A stretch of 37,883 nucleotides of DNA, from positions 1-37,883 of the forward strand of contig DASPTT010000051.1 of assembly GCA_035623275.1 (NCBI GenBank), given 5' to 3'. A program made the position numbers and the translations under genes. The notes under the pieces are model-generated. The model was given only the letters and a program-made list of their open reading frames with translations, made no database searches and was not told where the DNA came from. This DNA comes from DASPTT01 sp035623275. GTDB taxonomy: Bacteria; Actinomycetota; Acidimicrobiia; Acidimicrobiales; UBA8190. This document shows, piece after piece, positions 1 to 8,054 of this stretch. Numbering within the stretch: the first letter of the stretch is position 1; each line of letters starts with the position of its first letter.

Positions 1-444
1 ACCGGCGCCATGGCCGACCACCTGCTGCGGACCACGCCCGACCTCCGGATGGTCGTGACCGACGTCGACCCCGCGATGGTCGCCGTGGCGTCCCGGCGGT
101 TGTCGGGGTACGGGTCCCGTGTCGCCGTGGAGTGCGCGGACGCCAACGACCTGCCCTTCGACGGCGGGCGGTTCGACTTCGTCCTGTCGTTCCTGATGCT
201 GCACCACACCGGTGACTGGCGCCGCGCCATCGCGGAGGCACTGCGGGTGCTGCGGCCCGGTGGTCGCCTCGTGGGCTTCGACGTCGTCGCCGGCGGCCTG
301 CTGCGCCACCCCGGCCGCTTCGAGACCCTGATGCGGGTGGACGAGCTGGAGGCGTTCCTGTCGGGCCTGCCGGCGATCGCGGCGTCCGTCCGCCCCGGTC
401 TGCTGCGCGGTGCGGTGCGCTTCACGGTGACGAAGAGCACCTGA
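1..444 (+). CDS. SAM-dependent class I methyltransferase, 3' part (5' end outside window)
   Basis: The frame is open to the first base of the window, and the first residues (TGAMA) look like the tail of the glycine-rich SAM-binding motif I, so the true start lies upstream. The visible part has the acidic end of strand beta-2 (VVTDVDPAM), a motif II region (ADANDLPFDGGRFDFVLSFLMLHH) and the post-motif LRVLRPGGRLVGFDV. This is the ubiE/Methyltransf_11 pattern. The protein should be cytosolic and methylate a small molecule or lipid, but nothing here identifies the substrate. A 392-bp gap separates it from the next gene, so it is probably the end of a different transcription unit. The family call is firm; the role is unknown. 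Confidence 0.85.
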   Translation, partial: TGAMADHLLRTTPDLRMVVTDVDPAMVAVASRRLSGYGSRVAVECADANDLPFDGGRFDFVLSFLMLHHTGDWRRAIAEALRVLRPGGRLVGFDVVAGGLLRHPGRFETLMRVDELEAFLSGLPAIAASVRPGLLRGAVRFTVTKST

Positions 445-606
445 CCACTCGGCATCCGACAGCCCGGTGCGCCGTGCGGCTGGGGCGTGCACCCGTTTCC
501 TCTAACTCCGACTTGATTAGTCAACAATTGTCCCCTAGGGTGTCGGCGACGCCCGGCTCGTACACCCCCCAGACCGCACCGCCCTGCGGAGAGTCCGGTC
601 CGTCGC

Positions 607-661
607 CCCCGGAATGTCGACACGGCGGCCGCCCTCCCACGCCGTGTCGACTATTCCGGGG
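607..661. repeat. Long inverted repeat (21-bp arms, one bulge)
   Basis: Positions 607-627 pair with 640-661, with a single unpaired base in the right arm and a 12-nt loop. The arms contain GGAAT-GTCGACACGGC and its complement. No T-run follows, so it is not a classical rho-independent terminator. It could still end transcription of the methyltransferase 163 nt upstream, or be a protein-binding or mRNA-folding element ahead of the promoter at 758-786. Confidence 0.75.
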
Positions 662-757
662 AGTTCGTTGGCTGGGGCCCCGACGCCCGACCCCAACGCC
701 CACGCGTGCCGCCCATGGGCCCGTCGCCCGATATCCTATTGGATTACTAAAATCCAG

Positions 758-786
758 TTGCTTACTCGGATTTATGGGAATATAGT
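758..786 (+). promoter_or_regulatory. Sigma70-type promoter for the surface-protein gene
   Basis: A TTGCTT -35 box (758-763) and a TATAGT -10 box (781-786) are separated by exactly 17 nt, inside an AT-rich patch in otherwise GC-rich DNA. The inverted half-sites TGGATT/AATCCA lie immediately upstream (740-756) and could bind a regulator. The predicted transcript starts about 45 nt before the ATG at 837. Confidence 0.6.
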
Positions 787-836
787 CCTGGCCAGTGGGC
801 GGCCCGTGGCGGGTCGCGTGACGGGAGCGAGGAACC

Positions 837-2153
837 ATGCGACTCATCAACCGGCGGAACATCGGTCGAGGCATCGCGGGGTCGGTCCTCTGCGCCGTCG
901 CCGCGACCGTCGTGACCGCGTCACCGGCGTGGGCCGCGAGCCCGACGACGAACTGCGCCGGCACGATCTGCACGGTCACCTTCACCTACACGGGCGGGCT
1001 CCAGTCGTGGACGGTCCCTGCCGGTGTGACGTCGGTCAACTTCGACGTCCTGGGCGCCTCCGGGGGCTCCCTCACCGGGACGGGTGCACCGACCGGCGGG
1101 CTGGGCGGGGAGACGAAGGGCAGCCTGTCGGTCACGCCTGGTGACCTCTACTTCGTCTACGTCGGCGGCAAGGGGCAGAGCCAGAACACCTCCGGCTCCA
1201 GCACCGGAACAGCCGGCGGCTTCAACGGTGGCGGGGCCGGCGGCGGACCGCTGGCCGGGATCTCGGGGGCCAGCGGCGGCGGCGCCTCCGACGTCCGTAC
1301 CGGCGGGCTGCTCAGCACCCGACTCCTCGTGGCCGGCGGCGGCGGCGGGGCAGCCAGTGCGGGCGGCGCCACCGGGAACGGCGGCGCCGGCGGGGCAGCC
1401 ACCGGTGGAGCCGGCAACGGCGAGAGCGTCACCAACGGCGGCGGTGGCACCCCCACCACCGGCGGCACGGCCGGCGGCGGCAGCGGCGCGGGCGGGACCG
1501 CCGGGCAGCTGGGGATCGGCGGCGTCGGTGCCGCGGCCCTGGCCGGCGGTGGGGGCGGCGGGTACTACGGCGGTGGCGGCGGCGGGTACGACAGCTCGGG
1601 CAAGGGCATCTACGGTCCCGGTGGAGGCGGTTCGTCGTATGCCGCGGCCGCGGTGGGCAACGTCGTGGAGACGGCCGGTGTCCAGTCCGGCAGCGGCCAG
1701 GTCGTCATCACGTACTCGGACGACGACCTGTCGATCGCCGGCGTGCCCTCCGACATCACCACGACCGCGACGGGACCCGACGGCGCCGTCGTGACCTATA
1801 CGCCTCCGATCGCCCTCGATCCCGACGACGCCACTCCCCCGGCCGTCACCTGCACGCCATCGTCGGGGGCCACGTTCCCCATCGGCCAGACCACGGTCAC
1901 GTGCTCGGCGACGGACGCCGACGACGTCCAAGGCACCGTGACCGCGACGTTCACGGTCACGGTGACCGCGGCCACGCCCCCGGACACCACGTCCCTGCCG
2001 ACGGCCCTGACCGGCGCCACCGACGTCCACACCGGTGAGCCCTGGGCCGGATCGGCCCGGCTCGTCGAGAGCGCCTTCGTGCTCGGTACCGGGCTTCTGG
2101 CCATCGGGCTCTTGCGTCGGCGGGCCGTCAAGGCGGCGCGCAACGGCGATTGA
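837..2153 (+). CDS. Secreted glycine-rich, HYR-like surface protein with C-terminal membrane anchor
   Basis: The 438-residue protein starts with a Sec signal peptide (RRNIGR..., hydrophobic core 13-30, likely cleavage after AWA at about 33). Two close cysteines follow (C40, C45). Residues about 50-290 are a glycine-rich domain with blocks such as GGGGGGYYGGGGGGY, as in bacterial Gly_rich_2-type cell-surface proteins. Residues about 295-375 resemble a HYR/Ig-like domain (PPAVTCTPSSGATFPIGQTTVTCSATDADDV...TVTVTA). The C-terminus has TGEPWAGS, a hydrophobic helix (about 412-427) and an RRR-rich tail. This is the tripartite layout of a surface-sorting signal, but without LPXTG. GGAG (824-827) precedes the ATG. 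The function is unknown; a cell-envelope or adhesive role is inferred. The next gene, a PstS lipoprotein, begins 53 bp later and may be cotranscribed. Confidence 0.75.
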   Translation: MRLINRRNIGRGIAGSVLCAVAATVVTASPAWAASPTTNCAGTICTVTFTYTGGLQSWTVPAGVTSVNFDVLGASGGSLTGTGAPTGGLGGETKGSLSVTPGDLYFVYVGGKGQSQNTSGSSTGTAGGFNGGGAGGGPLAGISGASGGGASDVRTGGLLSTRLLVAGGGGGAASAGGATGNGGAGGAATGGAGNGESVTNGGGGTPTTGGTAGGGSGAGGTAGQLGIGGVGAAALAGGGGGGYYGGGGGGYDSSGKGIYGPGGGGSSYAAAAVGNVVETAGVQSGSGQVVITYSDDDLSIAGVPSDITTTATGPDGAVVTYTPPIALDPDDATPPAVTCTPSSGATFPIGQTTVTCSATDADDVQGTVTATFTVTVTAATPPDTTSLPTALTGATDVHTGEPWAGSARLVESAFVLGTGLLAIGLLRRRAVKAARNGD

Positions 2154-2206
2154 GCGCGCCGATCGATCAAGAGAGAACCTTCTTCGTCCTTCGAACAGGA
2201 GTTGCC

Positions 2207-3529
2207 GTGCCCCCCATCGTCAATCCGACCAGTGCGCCGCGTCCCATGCGCTCGGACTATCGACGCTTCCATGTCTTCTTCGTCGTCAGCGCGGCCGTAC
2301 TTCTCGCGGCCTGCAGCACGGCACAATCGGCTGGCAAGAAAAATGCCAAGCACCGATCCTCGTCCACCGTCACCACGACGACAGCACCCGATGCCACTAC
2401 CACGACGACCAAGGCATCGGGTTCCGGTGGCGGCGGATCTGGTGCTACGGGCACGGCCATTGCCGGCACACACGCGGCGAACACGGTCGGCGCAACCGGT
2501 CCCTGTAGCGGAAACAGCCCAGGAGGGGTGCTCGGCGGGGCGTGTGACCTGCAGACACCGGCCTTGCAGCTGACCGGTGCCGGGGCGAATTCGATCGCGC
2601 CGTTCTTCTCCAAGGTCTTCTACGTGTACAACCAGGGGAATCACAACGTGAGCGTCAACTACTCCCCCGCGGGGAGCGGGGCCGGCGTGACCGACATCAA
2701 GAACAACTCGGTCGAATTCGCCGATTCGGAGATCCCCATCAGCCCGACGCCCGCCCAAGGCAACGGCGGCACGATCCTTCAGGTCCCCGTGGACCTCGGC
2801 GGCGTGGCACTCAGCTACAACGTCCCCGGCGCGCCGGCCAATGTCCAGCTCACCGGCGACCAGGTGGCGAACATCTACTTGGGCAACATCACCGATTGGC
2901 ACACGCTGATTCCGTCCGTCCCATCGGGCACCAAGATCGTCCCGGTGTTCCGGGCAGACACGTCCGGGCCCGGATACGACTTGGACCAGTATCTGATCGA
3001 CACCTCGCCCGCCTGGGTCAGTGCCATCGGGACCAACAAGCCGTCGACGACCTGGCCCGAGAAGAGCGCGCCCGGCGCCGTGGGTCAACAACTGAACACC
3101 GGGGTCGCCACCTACATCTCCCAGACCCCCGGGGCGATCGGCTACCTGGAGTACGCCTACGCCCAGCAGGCCGGGTTCACCAACGCCGCCCTGCCGAATG
3201 CCTCGGGCAACTTCGTCGCTCCGTCCGAGAGCGGCATCGCCGCCGCCGGAGCCCAGGCGAACGGGCTGAGCGACTCGAACTTCAACATCGTCGACGGCAC
3301 CGGCAGCGCCTACCCACTGGCGAACTTCAGCTGGACGCTGATCTACCTCGACCAGTCCAACGTCAACCTCGCCGTGGTGCTCGGCAAGCTCTTCGACTGG
3401 GTCACGACCGCGGGGCAGGCCCAGGCCACCAGCCTCGGGTATGCGCCGTTGCCGGCGAACGCCGTGGCGCTCGCCCACCAGACGTTGCTGCAGCTCCAGA
3501 CGCCGAGCGGCCAGAAGATCTTCGGGTAG
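2207..3529 (+). CDS. pstS: Phosphate-binding lipoprotein PstS (paralogue 1)
   Basis: This is the periplasmic-type phosphate-binding component of the PstSCAB importer, tethered as a lipoprotein. I chose the GTG at 2207, preceded by AGGAG (2197-2201). It gives 440 residues with a signal peptide ending in lipobox LAAC (C36) and then a Ser/Thr/Lys-rich linker. PstS hallmarks follow: GAGANSIAPFF, VNYSPAGSGAGVTDIKNNSVEFADSEIPIS (phosphate-loop region) and FRADTSGPGYDLDQYL, which stands where classical PstS has RSDGSGTT. The frame stays open back to a TTG at 2150 overlapping the previous stop, but that start would put 19 residues in front without a ribosome site. The protein is closely similar to its downstream neighbour over the whole length, so the two are tandem duplicates. 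Confidence 0.9.
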   Translation: MPPIVNPTSAPRPMRSDYRRFHVFFVVSAAVLLAACSTAQSAGKKNAKHRSSSTVTTTTAPDATTTTTKASGSGGGGSGATGTAIAGTHAANTVGATGPCSGNSPGGVLGGACDLQTPALQLTGAGANSIAPFFSKVFYVYNQGNHNVSVNYSPAGSGAGVTDIKNNSVEFADSEIPISPTPAQGNGGTILQVPVDLGGVALSYNVPGAPANVQLTGDQVANIYLGNITDWHTLIPSVPSGTKIVPVFRADTSGPGYDLDQYLIDTSPAWVSAIGTNKPSTTWPEKSAPGAVGQQLNTGVATYISQTPGAIGYLEYAYAQQAGFTNAALPNASGNFVAPSESGIAAAGAQANGLSDSNFNIVDGTGSAYPLANFSWTLIYLDQSNVNLAVVLGKLFDWVTTAGQAQATSLGYAPLPANAVALAHQTLLQLQTPSGQKIFG

Positions 3530-3573
3530 CTCGGCGGCGGGACGACGGCGCGGCCACCCGGACGAGGCACAAG

Positions 3574-3619
3574 TTGACTTCTCTTATTTTTCCACTATTC
3601 TTAAGTGATTCACTTAAGA
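3574..3619 (+). promoter_or_regulatory. Promoter plus palindromic operator before the second pstS
   Basis: TTGACT (3574-3579) and TATTCT (3596-3601) are 16 nt apart and form a plausible promoter. The palindrome CTTAAGTGATTCACTTAAG (3600-3618; a further T/A pair extends it to 3599-3619) overlaps the -10 box and likely start point, so a bound protein would block initiation. It is AT-rich in GC-rich DNA. It does not match the direct-repeat PHO box (GTTCACC repeats) of actinobacterial PhoP/RegX3, so the regulator is unknown. Confidence 0.6.
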
Positions 3620-3638
3620 TAGTTAGGAGTTCGCCTCG

Positions 3639-4790
3639 ATGCCTCTCCGCCGCCGCCTCCCCGCGCTCGTGCTCGTCGCCGTCGTCGCCGTGGGTGCCGC
3701 CGCCTGTTCGTCCTCGTCGAGCAGCTCGAGCGCCAGCACCGCATCCGCCGCCTCGACCGCCGGTGCCTCGTCCGCTCCCGGCGGCACGCTGGGCGGAACG
3801 GCGGACACCACCACCCCGGCCGCGAGCCTGACCGGCGCCGGGGCCAGCTCGGCGCAGCCGTTCCTCACCCGGGCCTTCTACGACTACAACCGCACCAACC
3901 CGAAGCTCACGGTCAACTACTCGGCCGCCGGCAGCGCAGTCGGCATCTCGGACATCCAGGCCGGCACCGTGACCTTCGGCCAGTCCGAGATCCCCATGAG
4001 CGCCTCGGATCAGGCGAAGGCGACGGGCGGACCGATCCTGCAGGTCCCGATCGACCTCGGCGGGGTGGCCATCTCCTACAACGTCCCCGGCGCGCCGACG
4101 AACCTGCAGCTCGACGGGAACCAACTGGCCGACATCTATCTGGGGACGGTGACCGACTGGCACCAGATCGACTCGTCCATCCCCGCGGGCACGACCATCG
4201 TGCCGGTCCACCGGGCCGATTCCTCGGGCCCGGGGTACGACCTCGACCAGTACCTGATCGACACGTCGCCGGCCTGGGTGACCGCCATCGGCACCACGAC
4301 GGCGTCCAAGACCTGGCCGAAGGCCAACGTCGGTGTCGGACAGCAGCTCAATTCGGGGGTGGCGACCTACGTCAAGCAGACCCCGGGTGCCATCGGCTTC
4401 GTCGAGTATGCCTATGCGCTGCAGAACGGCTTCACCAATGCCGCCCTGCGCAACACGTCCGGCTCCTACGTGGCCCCCTCGATCGCGTCGATCGCAGCAG
4501 CCGGCTCCCACGCCACGGACCTGAGCTCGGCCAATTTCAACATCGTCGACGCGCCGGGGAACGCGACCTACCCGCTGGCCAATTTCAGCTGGTCGCTGAT
4601 CTACCAGAAGCAGAAGAGCACCGACACCGGGATCGCGCTCGGCAAGCTCCTCGACTGGATCGCCACCACCGGACAACGCAACGCCCAACCATTGGGCTAT
4701 GCGCCGATGCCGGCCAATGCCCAGGCCGTGGCCCACACCGCGCTACTCCAGCTCCAGGGCGCCGACGGATCGGCGCTGTTCGCCTCATGA
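3639..4790 (+). CDS. pstS: Phosphate-binding lipoprotein PstS (paralogue 2)
   Basis: This 383-residue phosphate-binding lipoprotein starts at an ATG preceded by AGGAG (3625-3629). The signal peptide is short (RRRLPALVLVAVVAVGAAAC, Cys23) and is followed by a serine-rich linker. Conserved PstS blocks are GAGASSAQPFL, VNYSAAGSAVGISDIQAGTVTFGQSEIPMS, LQVPIDLGGVAISYNVPG and HRADSSGPGYDLDQYLIDTSPAW. It lies 109 bp after the first pstS, has its own promoter and palindrome, and overlaps pstC by ATGA, so it is the paralogue most tightly coupled to the permease. Two binding proteins feeding one permease may differ in affinity or expression; this is inferred from position only. Confidence 0.93.
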   Translation: MPLRRRLPALVLVAVVAVGAAACSSSSSSSSASTASAASTAGASSAPGGTLGGTADTTTPAASLTGAGASSAQPFLTRAFYDYNRTNPKLTVNYSAAGSAVGISDIQAGTVTFGQSEIPMSASDQAKATGGPILQVPIDLGGVAISYNVPGAPTNLQLDGNQLADIYLGTVTDWHQIDSSIPAGTTIVPVHRADSSGPGYDLDQYLIDTSPAWVTAIGTTTASKTWPKANVGVGQQLNSGVATYVKQTPGAIGFVEYAYALQNGFTNAALRNTSGSYVAPSIASIAAAGSHATDLSSANFNIVDAPGNATYPLANFSWSLIYQKQKSTDTGIALGKLLDWIATTGQRNAQPLGYAPMPANAQAVAHTALLQLQGADGSALFAS

Positions 4791-5821
4791 GCACGATCGC
4801 CCCCGCCGCCAACGGCGCCTCCTGGGCGCCGGTCGATGGCGTCGCGGCGACCTTGGCCGACCGGCGGGCGCGACCGGGCGGACGGCTCTACGCCGCCGTG
4901 CGCTGGGGCGGGGCTGCGCTCTTCGCCGGGGTGTTCGCCCTCCTCATCTTCGTCTTGTTGCACGAGTCGTCCTCCGCGTTCGCCCACATGGGCATCACCA
5001 TCCTCTGGAGGGGCTGGAACCCGGCCAAGAACCAGTACGGCGCCGGCGTGTTCGCCGTCGGCACACTGCTCACGACGCTGGTCGCGCTGGTCATCGCCGT
5101 GCCCATCGGCCTCGGGACAGCCACGTTCCTCGCCGAGCTGGCACCCCGGTGGGTCGCCGCGCCGTGCACGGTCCTGGTCGAGTTCCTGGCGGCCGTCCCG
5201 AGCATCGTCGTGGGCCTGTGGGGGCTGATCGTCCTCACGCCCCTCTTCGCCCGCCACGTCGAGCCCTTCCTGAAGGACGTGCCCGTGCTCGGCGCCCTCT
5301 TCCACGGGCCCCCGCTGGGTGCGAGCATCCTCCTGGCCGGTGTGGTCCTGGCCATCATGATCCTGCCGACGATCGTCGCCCTCAGCCGGGTGGCGATGTC
5401 GGGGGTGGCCCTGGCCGACCGAGAGGCCGGAATGGCGCTGGCGGCCACACGGTGGCAGGTGGCCCGGCGGGTCGTGCTCCCCGGGGCCCGCCGGGGCATC
5501 CGCGCCGCCGTCACCCTGGCCATGGGCCGTGCCCTCGGCGAGGCCATCGCTGTGGCCATGGTCGTCGGCAACAACACCGCCTTCCCCCATTCGCTGCTGG
5601 CACCGGGTGCGACGCTCGGCTCGGCCATCGTCAACTCCTTCAGCGAGGCCAACCCCGGCACCCTCGAGAAGAGCGGGGTGGTGGCCCTGGTGGTCGTGCT
5701 CCTCGGCATCTCGGTGCTGGTCAACGCTGGCGGCCAGATCCTGCTGCGGGCCCGCAAGGGCGCGCCGCCCCCACGGGGCCCGGTGGAGGAGATCCTCGCC
5801 GTCACGGGGCCGGCGTCATGA
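4787..5821 (+). CDS. pstC: Phosphate ABC transporter permease PstC
   Basis: This integral membrane permease forms the phosphate channel together with PstA. The 344 residues contain about six hydrophobic helices (about 38-58, 85-110, 124-150, 180-205, 240-265, 297-320). The ABC permease EAA loop region reads ALADREAGMALAATRWQVARRVVLPGARRGIRAAVTLAMGRALGEAIAV, and VEFLAAVPSIVVGLWG is typical of PstC. The start overlaps the pstS stop (ATGA) and the stop overlaps the pstA start, so translation is probably coupled. There is a roughly 30-residue cytosolic N-terminus. Length is slightly above the usual 300-330. Confidence 0.93.
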   Translation: MSTIAPAANGASWAPVDGVAATLADRRARPGGRLYAAVRWGGAALFAGVFALLIFVLLHESSSAFAHMGITILWRGWNPAKNQYGAGVFAVGTLLTTLVALVIAVPIGLGTATFLAELAPRWVAAPCTVLVEFLAAVPSIVVGLWGLIVLTPLFARHVEPFLKDVPVLGALFHGPPLGASILLAGVVLAIMILPTIVALSRVAMSGVALADREAGMALAATRWQVARRVVLPGARRGIRAAVTLAMGRALGEAIAVAMVVGNNTAFPHSLLAPGATLGSAIVNSFSEANPGTLEKSGVVALVVVLLGISVLVNAGGQILLRARKGAPPPRGPVEEILAVTGPAS

Positions 5822-6741
5822 CCGATACGACGCTGTCGCTGGAGGGCACACCGCCGGCCACGGTCGCGGCCGGGCATCGCGAGCTCGTGCGCGACGGCGT
5901 GCAACGTCGCCTCGGGCGACGGCGCCGGGTCGGCAACGTGGCGACGTCCCTGTGCGCCGCCGCCTTGTGCGTCTCCCTGGTCCCGCTGATCGCCCTCGTC
6001 GCCTACGTGGTCTCGCGGGGACTCCCCGCCCTGTCGGTCGGGTTCCTCGTGCACACACCCACCCCGGAGGGGATCCCCGGCAACGGCATCGGCAACGCCA
6101 TCGTCGGCACGCTCGTCATCGTGGCCATCGCCATGGCGATGGCGGTGCCCGTGGGCCTGGCCACCGCCCTCTTCGTGGTGGAACGACCCGGCACGCTGTC
6201 CACCGCCTTGCGCTTCGGCGCCGACGTCCTCACCGGCGCGCCGTCGATCGCCATCGGCGTGTTCGCCTATGCCACCTTCGTGATCGCCTTCGGGTACTCG
6301 GGGCTCGCGGGGAGCTTCGCGCTGGCCGTGCTGATGCTGCCGATCATGCTGCGGGCGGACGAGGAGGCCATGGCCACGGTCCCCGACGACCTGTGGGAGG
6401 CCGGACTGGCCCTCGGGTCCCGCCGTGCTCGCGTCGTGCGCTCCGTGGTCCTGCGCTCGGCGGTCCCCGGCATCGTGACCGGCAACCTGCTGGCCATGGC
6501 CCGGGCCATCGGCGAGACCGCGCCCTTGATCTTCACCATCTTCGGGAGCCAGTTCTACGCCTTCCGACCCACGTCCCCGATGGCCGCCATGCCGCTCACC
6601 ATCTACACCAACGCGACGCAGCCCTACGCCGACGCCCAGCGCACGGCCTGGGGCACCGCGCTCGTCCTCATGGTCCTCGTGGTGATGCTCTCCGTCGGCG
6701 CCCGGGCCGTCGCCGCGCACCTGAACCGAAAGGCCCGATGA
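5818..6741 (+). CDS. pstA: Phosphate ABC transporter permease PstA
   Basis: This is the second membrane subunit of the phosphate channel, 307 residues from the ATG at 5818 that overlaps the pstC stop. The same frame is open far upstream inside pstC, but that part is only a shadow. Features include GIGNAIVGTLVIVAIAMAMAVPVGLATALFVVE, ADVLTGAPSIAIGVFAYATFV (the PstA counterpart of the PstC LAAVPSIVVG segment) and the EAA loop DDLWEAGLALGSRRARVVRSVVLRSAVPGIVTGNLLAMARAIGETAPL. The family usually has about 280-300 residues. The stop overlaps the pstB ATG at 6738. Confidence 0.93.
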   Translation: MTDTTLSLEGTPPATVAAGHRELVRDGVQRRLGRRRRVGNVATSLCAAALCVSLVPLIALVAYVVSRGLPALSVGFLVHTPTPEGIPGNGIGNAIVGTLVIVAIAMAMAVPVGLATALFVVERPGTLSTALRFGADVLTGAPSIAIGVFAYATFVIAFGYSGLAGSFALAVLMLPIMLRADEEAMATVPDDLWEAGLALGSRRARVVRSVVLRSAVPGIVTGNLLAMARAIGETAPLIFTIFGSQFYAFRPTSPMAAMPLTIYTNATQPYADAQRTAWGTALVLMVLVVMLSVGARAVAAHLNRKAR

Positions 6742-7622
6742 CGATGGCCGACGGCCACGACCAGATGACCCTCCAACCCGACCTGACCGAGACGCTGGCG
6801 GCCCGCCTGGCGGACGAGGTGCAGCAGCGGAGTGCCCGGTCGTCGTCGCCGTCGGTGCCGTCCGTCGCCCTCGACGACGTCTCCGTGTCCTTCGGCGACC
6901 ACGTCGCCGTACGCAACACGACCCTGTCGCTGGCCGCCAACCGGGTGACGGCGCTGGTGGGCCCGTCGGGGTGCGGCAAGACCTCCATCTTGCGGGCGGT
7001 GAACCGGCTCCACGACCACACCGGCGGCATCGTGCACGGCAGGATCCGCCTCGGCGACCTCGACGTCTACGGACCTGGGACCTCGTCCGAGCTCGTCCGG
7101 AGCAAGGTCGGCATGGTCTTCCAGCGACCGAATCCGTTCCCGACGATGAGCATCTTCGACAACGTGGTGGCCGGCCTCCGGTTCAACGGCGTTCGCTCCA
7201 AGAGCCTGCTGGCGGAGGCCGGTGAGGCCGCCCTGCGCCACGCCGCGCTGTGGGACATCGTCAAGGACCGCCTGCGGGAACCGGCCACCCGGCTCTCGGG
7301 CGGTCAGCAGCAACGCCTGTGCATCGCCCGGGCCCTCGCCGTCGAGCCTGAGGTCCTCCTGATGGACGAACCCTGCTCGGCACTGGACCCGGTCGCCACG
7401 GGCAAGATCGAGGCCCTCATCTGCGAGCTGGCCCAGCACCTCACCGTGGTGCTCGTCACCCACAACATGTTCCAGGCGGCCCGGGTCTCCGACGACACGG
7501 CCGTGTTCCTCCTCGGCGAGGACCGGGTGGGCGAGCTCGTCGAGGTCGGGCCGACGGGTGAGGTCTTCGGCTCGCCCAAGGACGAGCGGACCCGAGCCTA
7601 CGTGACCGGCCACATCGGATAG
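6738..7622 (+). CDS. pstB: Phosphate ABC transporter ATPase PstB
   Basis: This cytosolic ATPase drives the PstCA permease. The 294-residue protein has Walker A GPSGCGKTS (about 75-83), Q-loop VFQRPNPFPTMSIFDNV, signature LSGGQQQ (about 186-192), Walker B VLLMDEP (D210, E211) and switch His in VTHNM (H242). The PNPFP stretch is typical of PstB. About 40 extra N-terminal residues precede the ATPase core. An ATG at 6744 is an alternative start, but 6738 overlaps the pstA stop. No phoU follows, which is unusual for a pst operon. Confidence 0.94.
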   Translation: MTMADGHDQMTLQPDLTETLAARLADEVQQRSARSSSPSVPSVALDDVSVSFGDHVAVRNTTLSLAANRVTALVGPSGCGKTSILRAVNRLHDHTGGIVHGRIRLGDLDVYGPGTSSELVRSKVGMVFQRPNPFPTMSIFDNVVAGLRFNGVRSKSLLAEAGEAALRHAALWDIVKDRLREPATRLSGGQQQRLCIARALAVEPEVLLMDEPCSALDPVATGKIEALICELAQHLTVVLVTHNMFQAARVSDDTAVFLLGEDRVGELVEVGPTGEVFGSPKDERTRAYVTGHIG

Positions 7623-7625
7623 CGC

Positions 7626-8054
7626 GTGCTCATCCCTGCGAAAGCCGAGTACGGCATGCGGGCGCTGCTCGCGCTCGCCGCGCTCGACGAAGCGACGACC
7701 GCCGAGGCCCTGGCCCAGAGCCAGAACCTCCCGATCAACTTCCTGCGCGCCATACTCAACGATCTGCGCCGCGCCGACCTCGTCGTCAGCCAGCGCGGCG
7801 CGGTCGGGGGGTACAGGCTCGCCCGGCCTCCGAGCACGATCACCTTGGCAGAGGTCATCCGGGTGCTGAGTGGGCCGCTCGCCGAAGTGCGCGGCGTGCG
7901 ACCGGAGAACACGGAGTACTTCGGTGCCGCGACGCACCTGAAGGACGTATGGGTCGCCGTCGCCACGAGCCTCGACACCCTCCTCTGCGACATCACCCTC
8001 GAGGACGTCCTCCAGGGTCGGCCCTCCTCGTCGGTCGCCCCTCCTGCAGGCTGA
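7626..8054 (+). CDS. Rrf2-family transcriptional regulator without an Fe-S cysteine cluster
   Basis: The 142-residue protein opens with MLIPAKAEYGMRALLALA, the typical Rrf2 start, followed by a winged helix (LAQSQNLPINFLRAILNDLRRADLVVSQRGAVGGYRLARPPSTITLAEVIRVLSGPLA). Fe-S Rrf2 members such as IscR use three clustered cysteines. Here only one cysteine is present (LLCDITLEDV), so this is more likely a cluster-free CymR-like member. The GTG start lies 3 nt after the pstB stop, so it can be read as the last gene of the pst run or as a regulator of nadA just downstream. Its target is unknown. Confidence 0.85.
   Translation: MLIPAKAEYGMRALLALAALDEATTAEALAQSQNLPINFLRAILNDLRRADLVVSQRGAVGGYRLARPPSTITLAEVIRVLSGPLAEVRGVRPENTEYFGAATHLKDVWVAVATSLDTLLCDITLEDVLQGRPSSSVAPPAG

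Larger units (their letters stand above)
445..836. other. 392-bp intergenic regulatory region
   Basis: I see no convincing gene here. The region is clearly AT-richer than its surroundings in two patches. Around 511-530 are TTGA-ttag-TCAA (513-524) and the palindrome CAATTG (525-530). Around 731-786 are TGGATT/AATCCA inverted half-sites (740-745 and 751-756) and a promoter. Between them lies a long inverted repeat (607-661). The layout suggests a controlled promoter for the downstream surface-protein and phosphate-uptake genes. Confidence 0.6.

Noticed and set aside
474..985. Small open frames on both strands before the surface-protein gene
   Set aside because: They have no ribosome sites, overlap the promoter and inverted repeat, and have Pro/Arg/Thr-rich shadow-like composition.
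1157..1794. Long Pro/Ala-rich frames overlapping the glycine-rich protein
   Set aside because: They are mirror images of the GGC/GGN glycine codons in other frames; only the frame with signal peptide, HYR-like domain and anchor makes sense.
3574..3589. TTGACTTCTC... before the second pstS as an operator copy
   Set aside because: The second half-site GTCAA is absent; this is better read as an ordinary -35 box.
4699..5817. Upstream extension of the pstA frame back into pstS
   Set aside because: The added 373 codons are Arg/Pro/Gly-rich and antisense-like in composition. The ATG at 5818 overlaps the pstC stop and starts a normal-length PstA.
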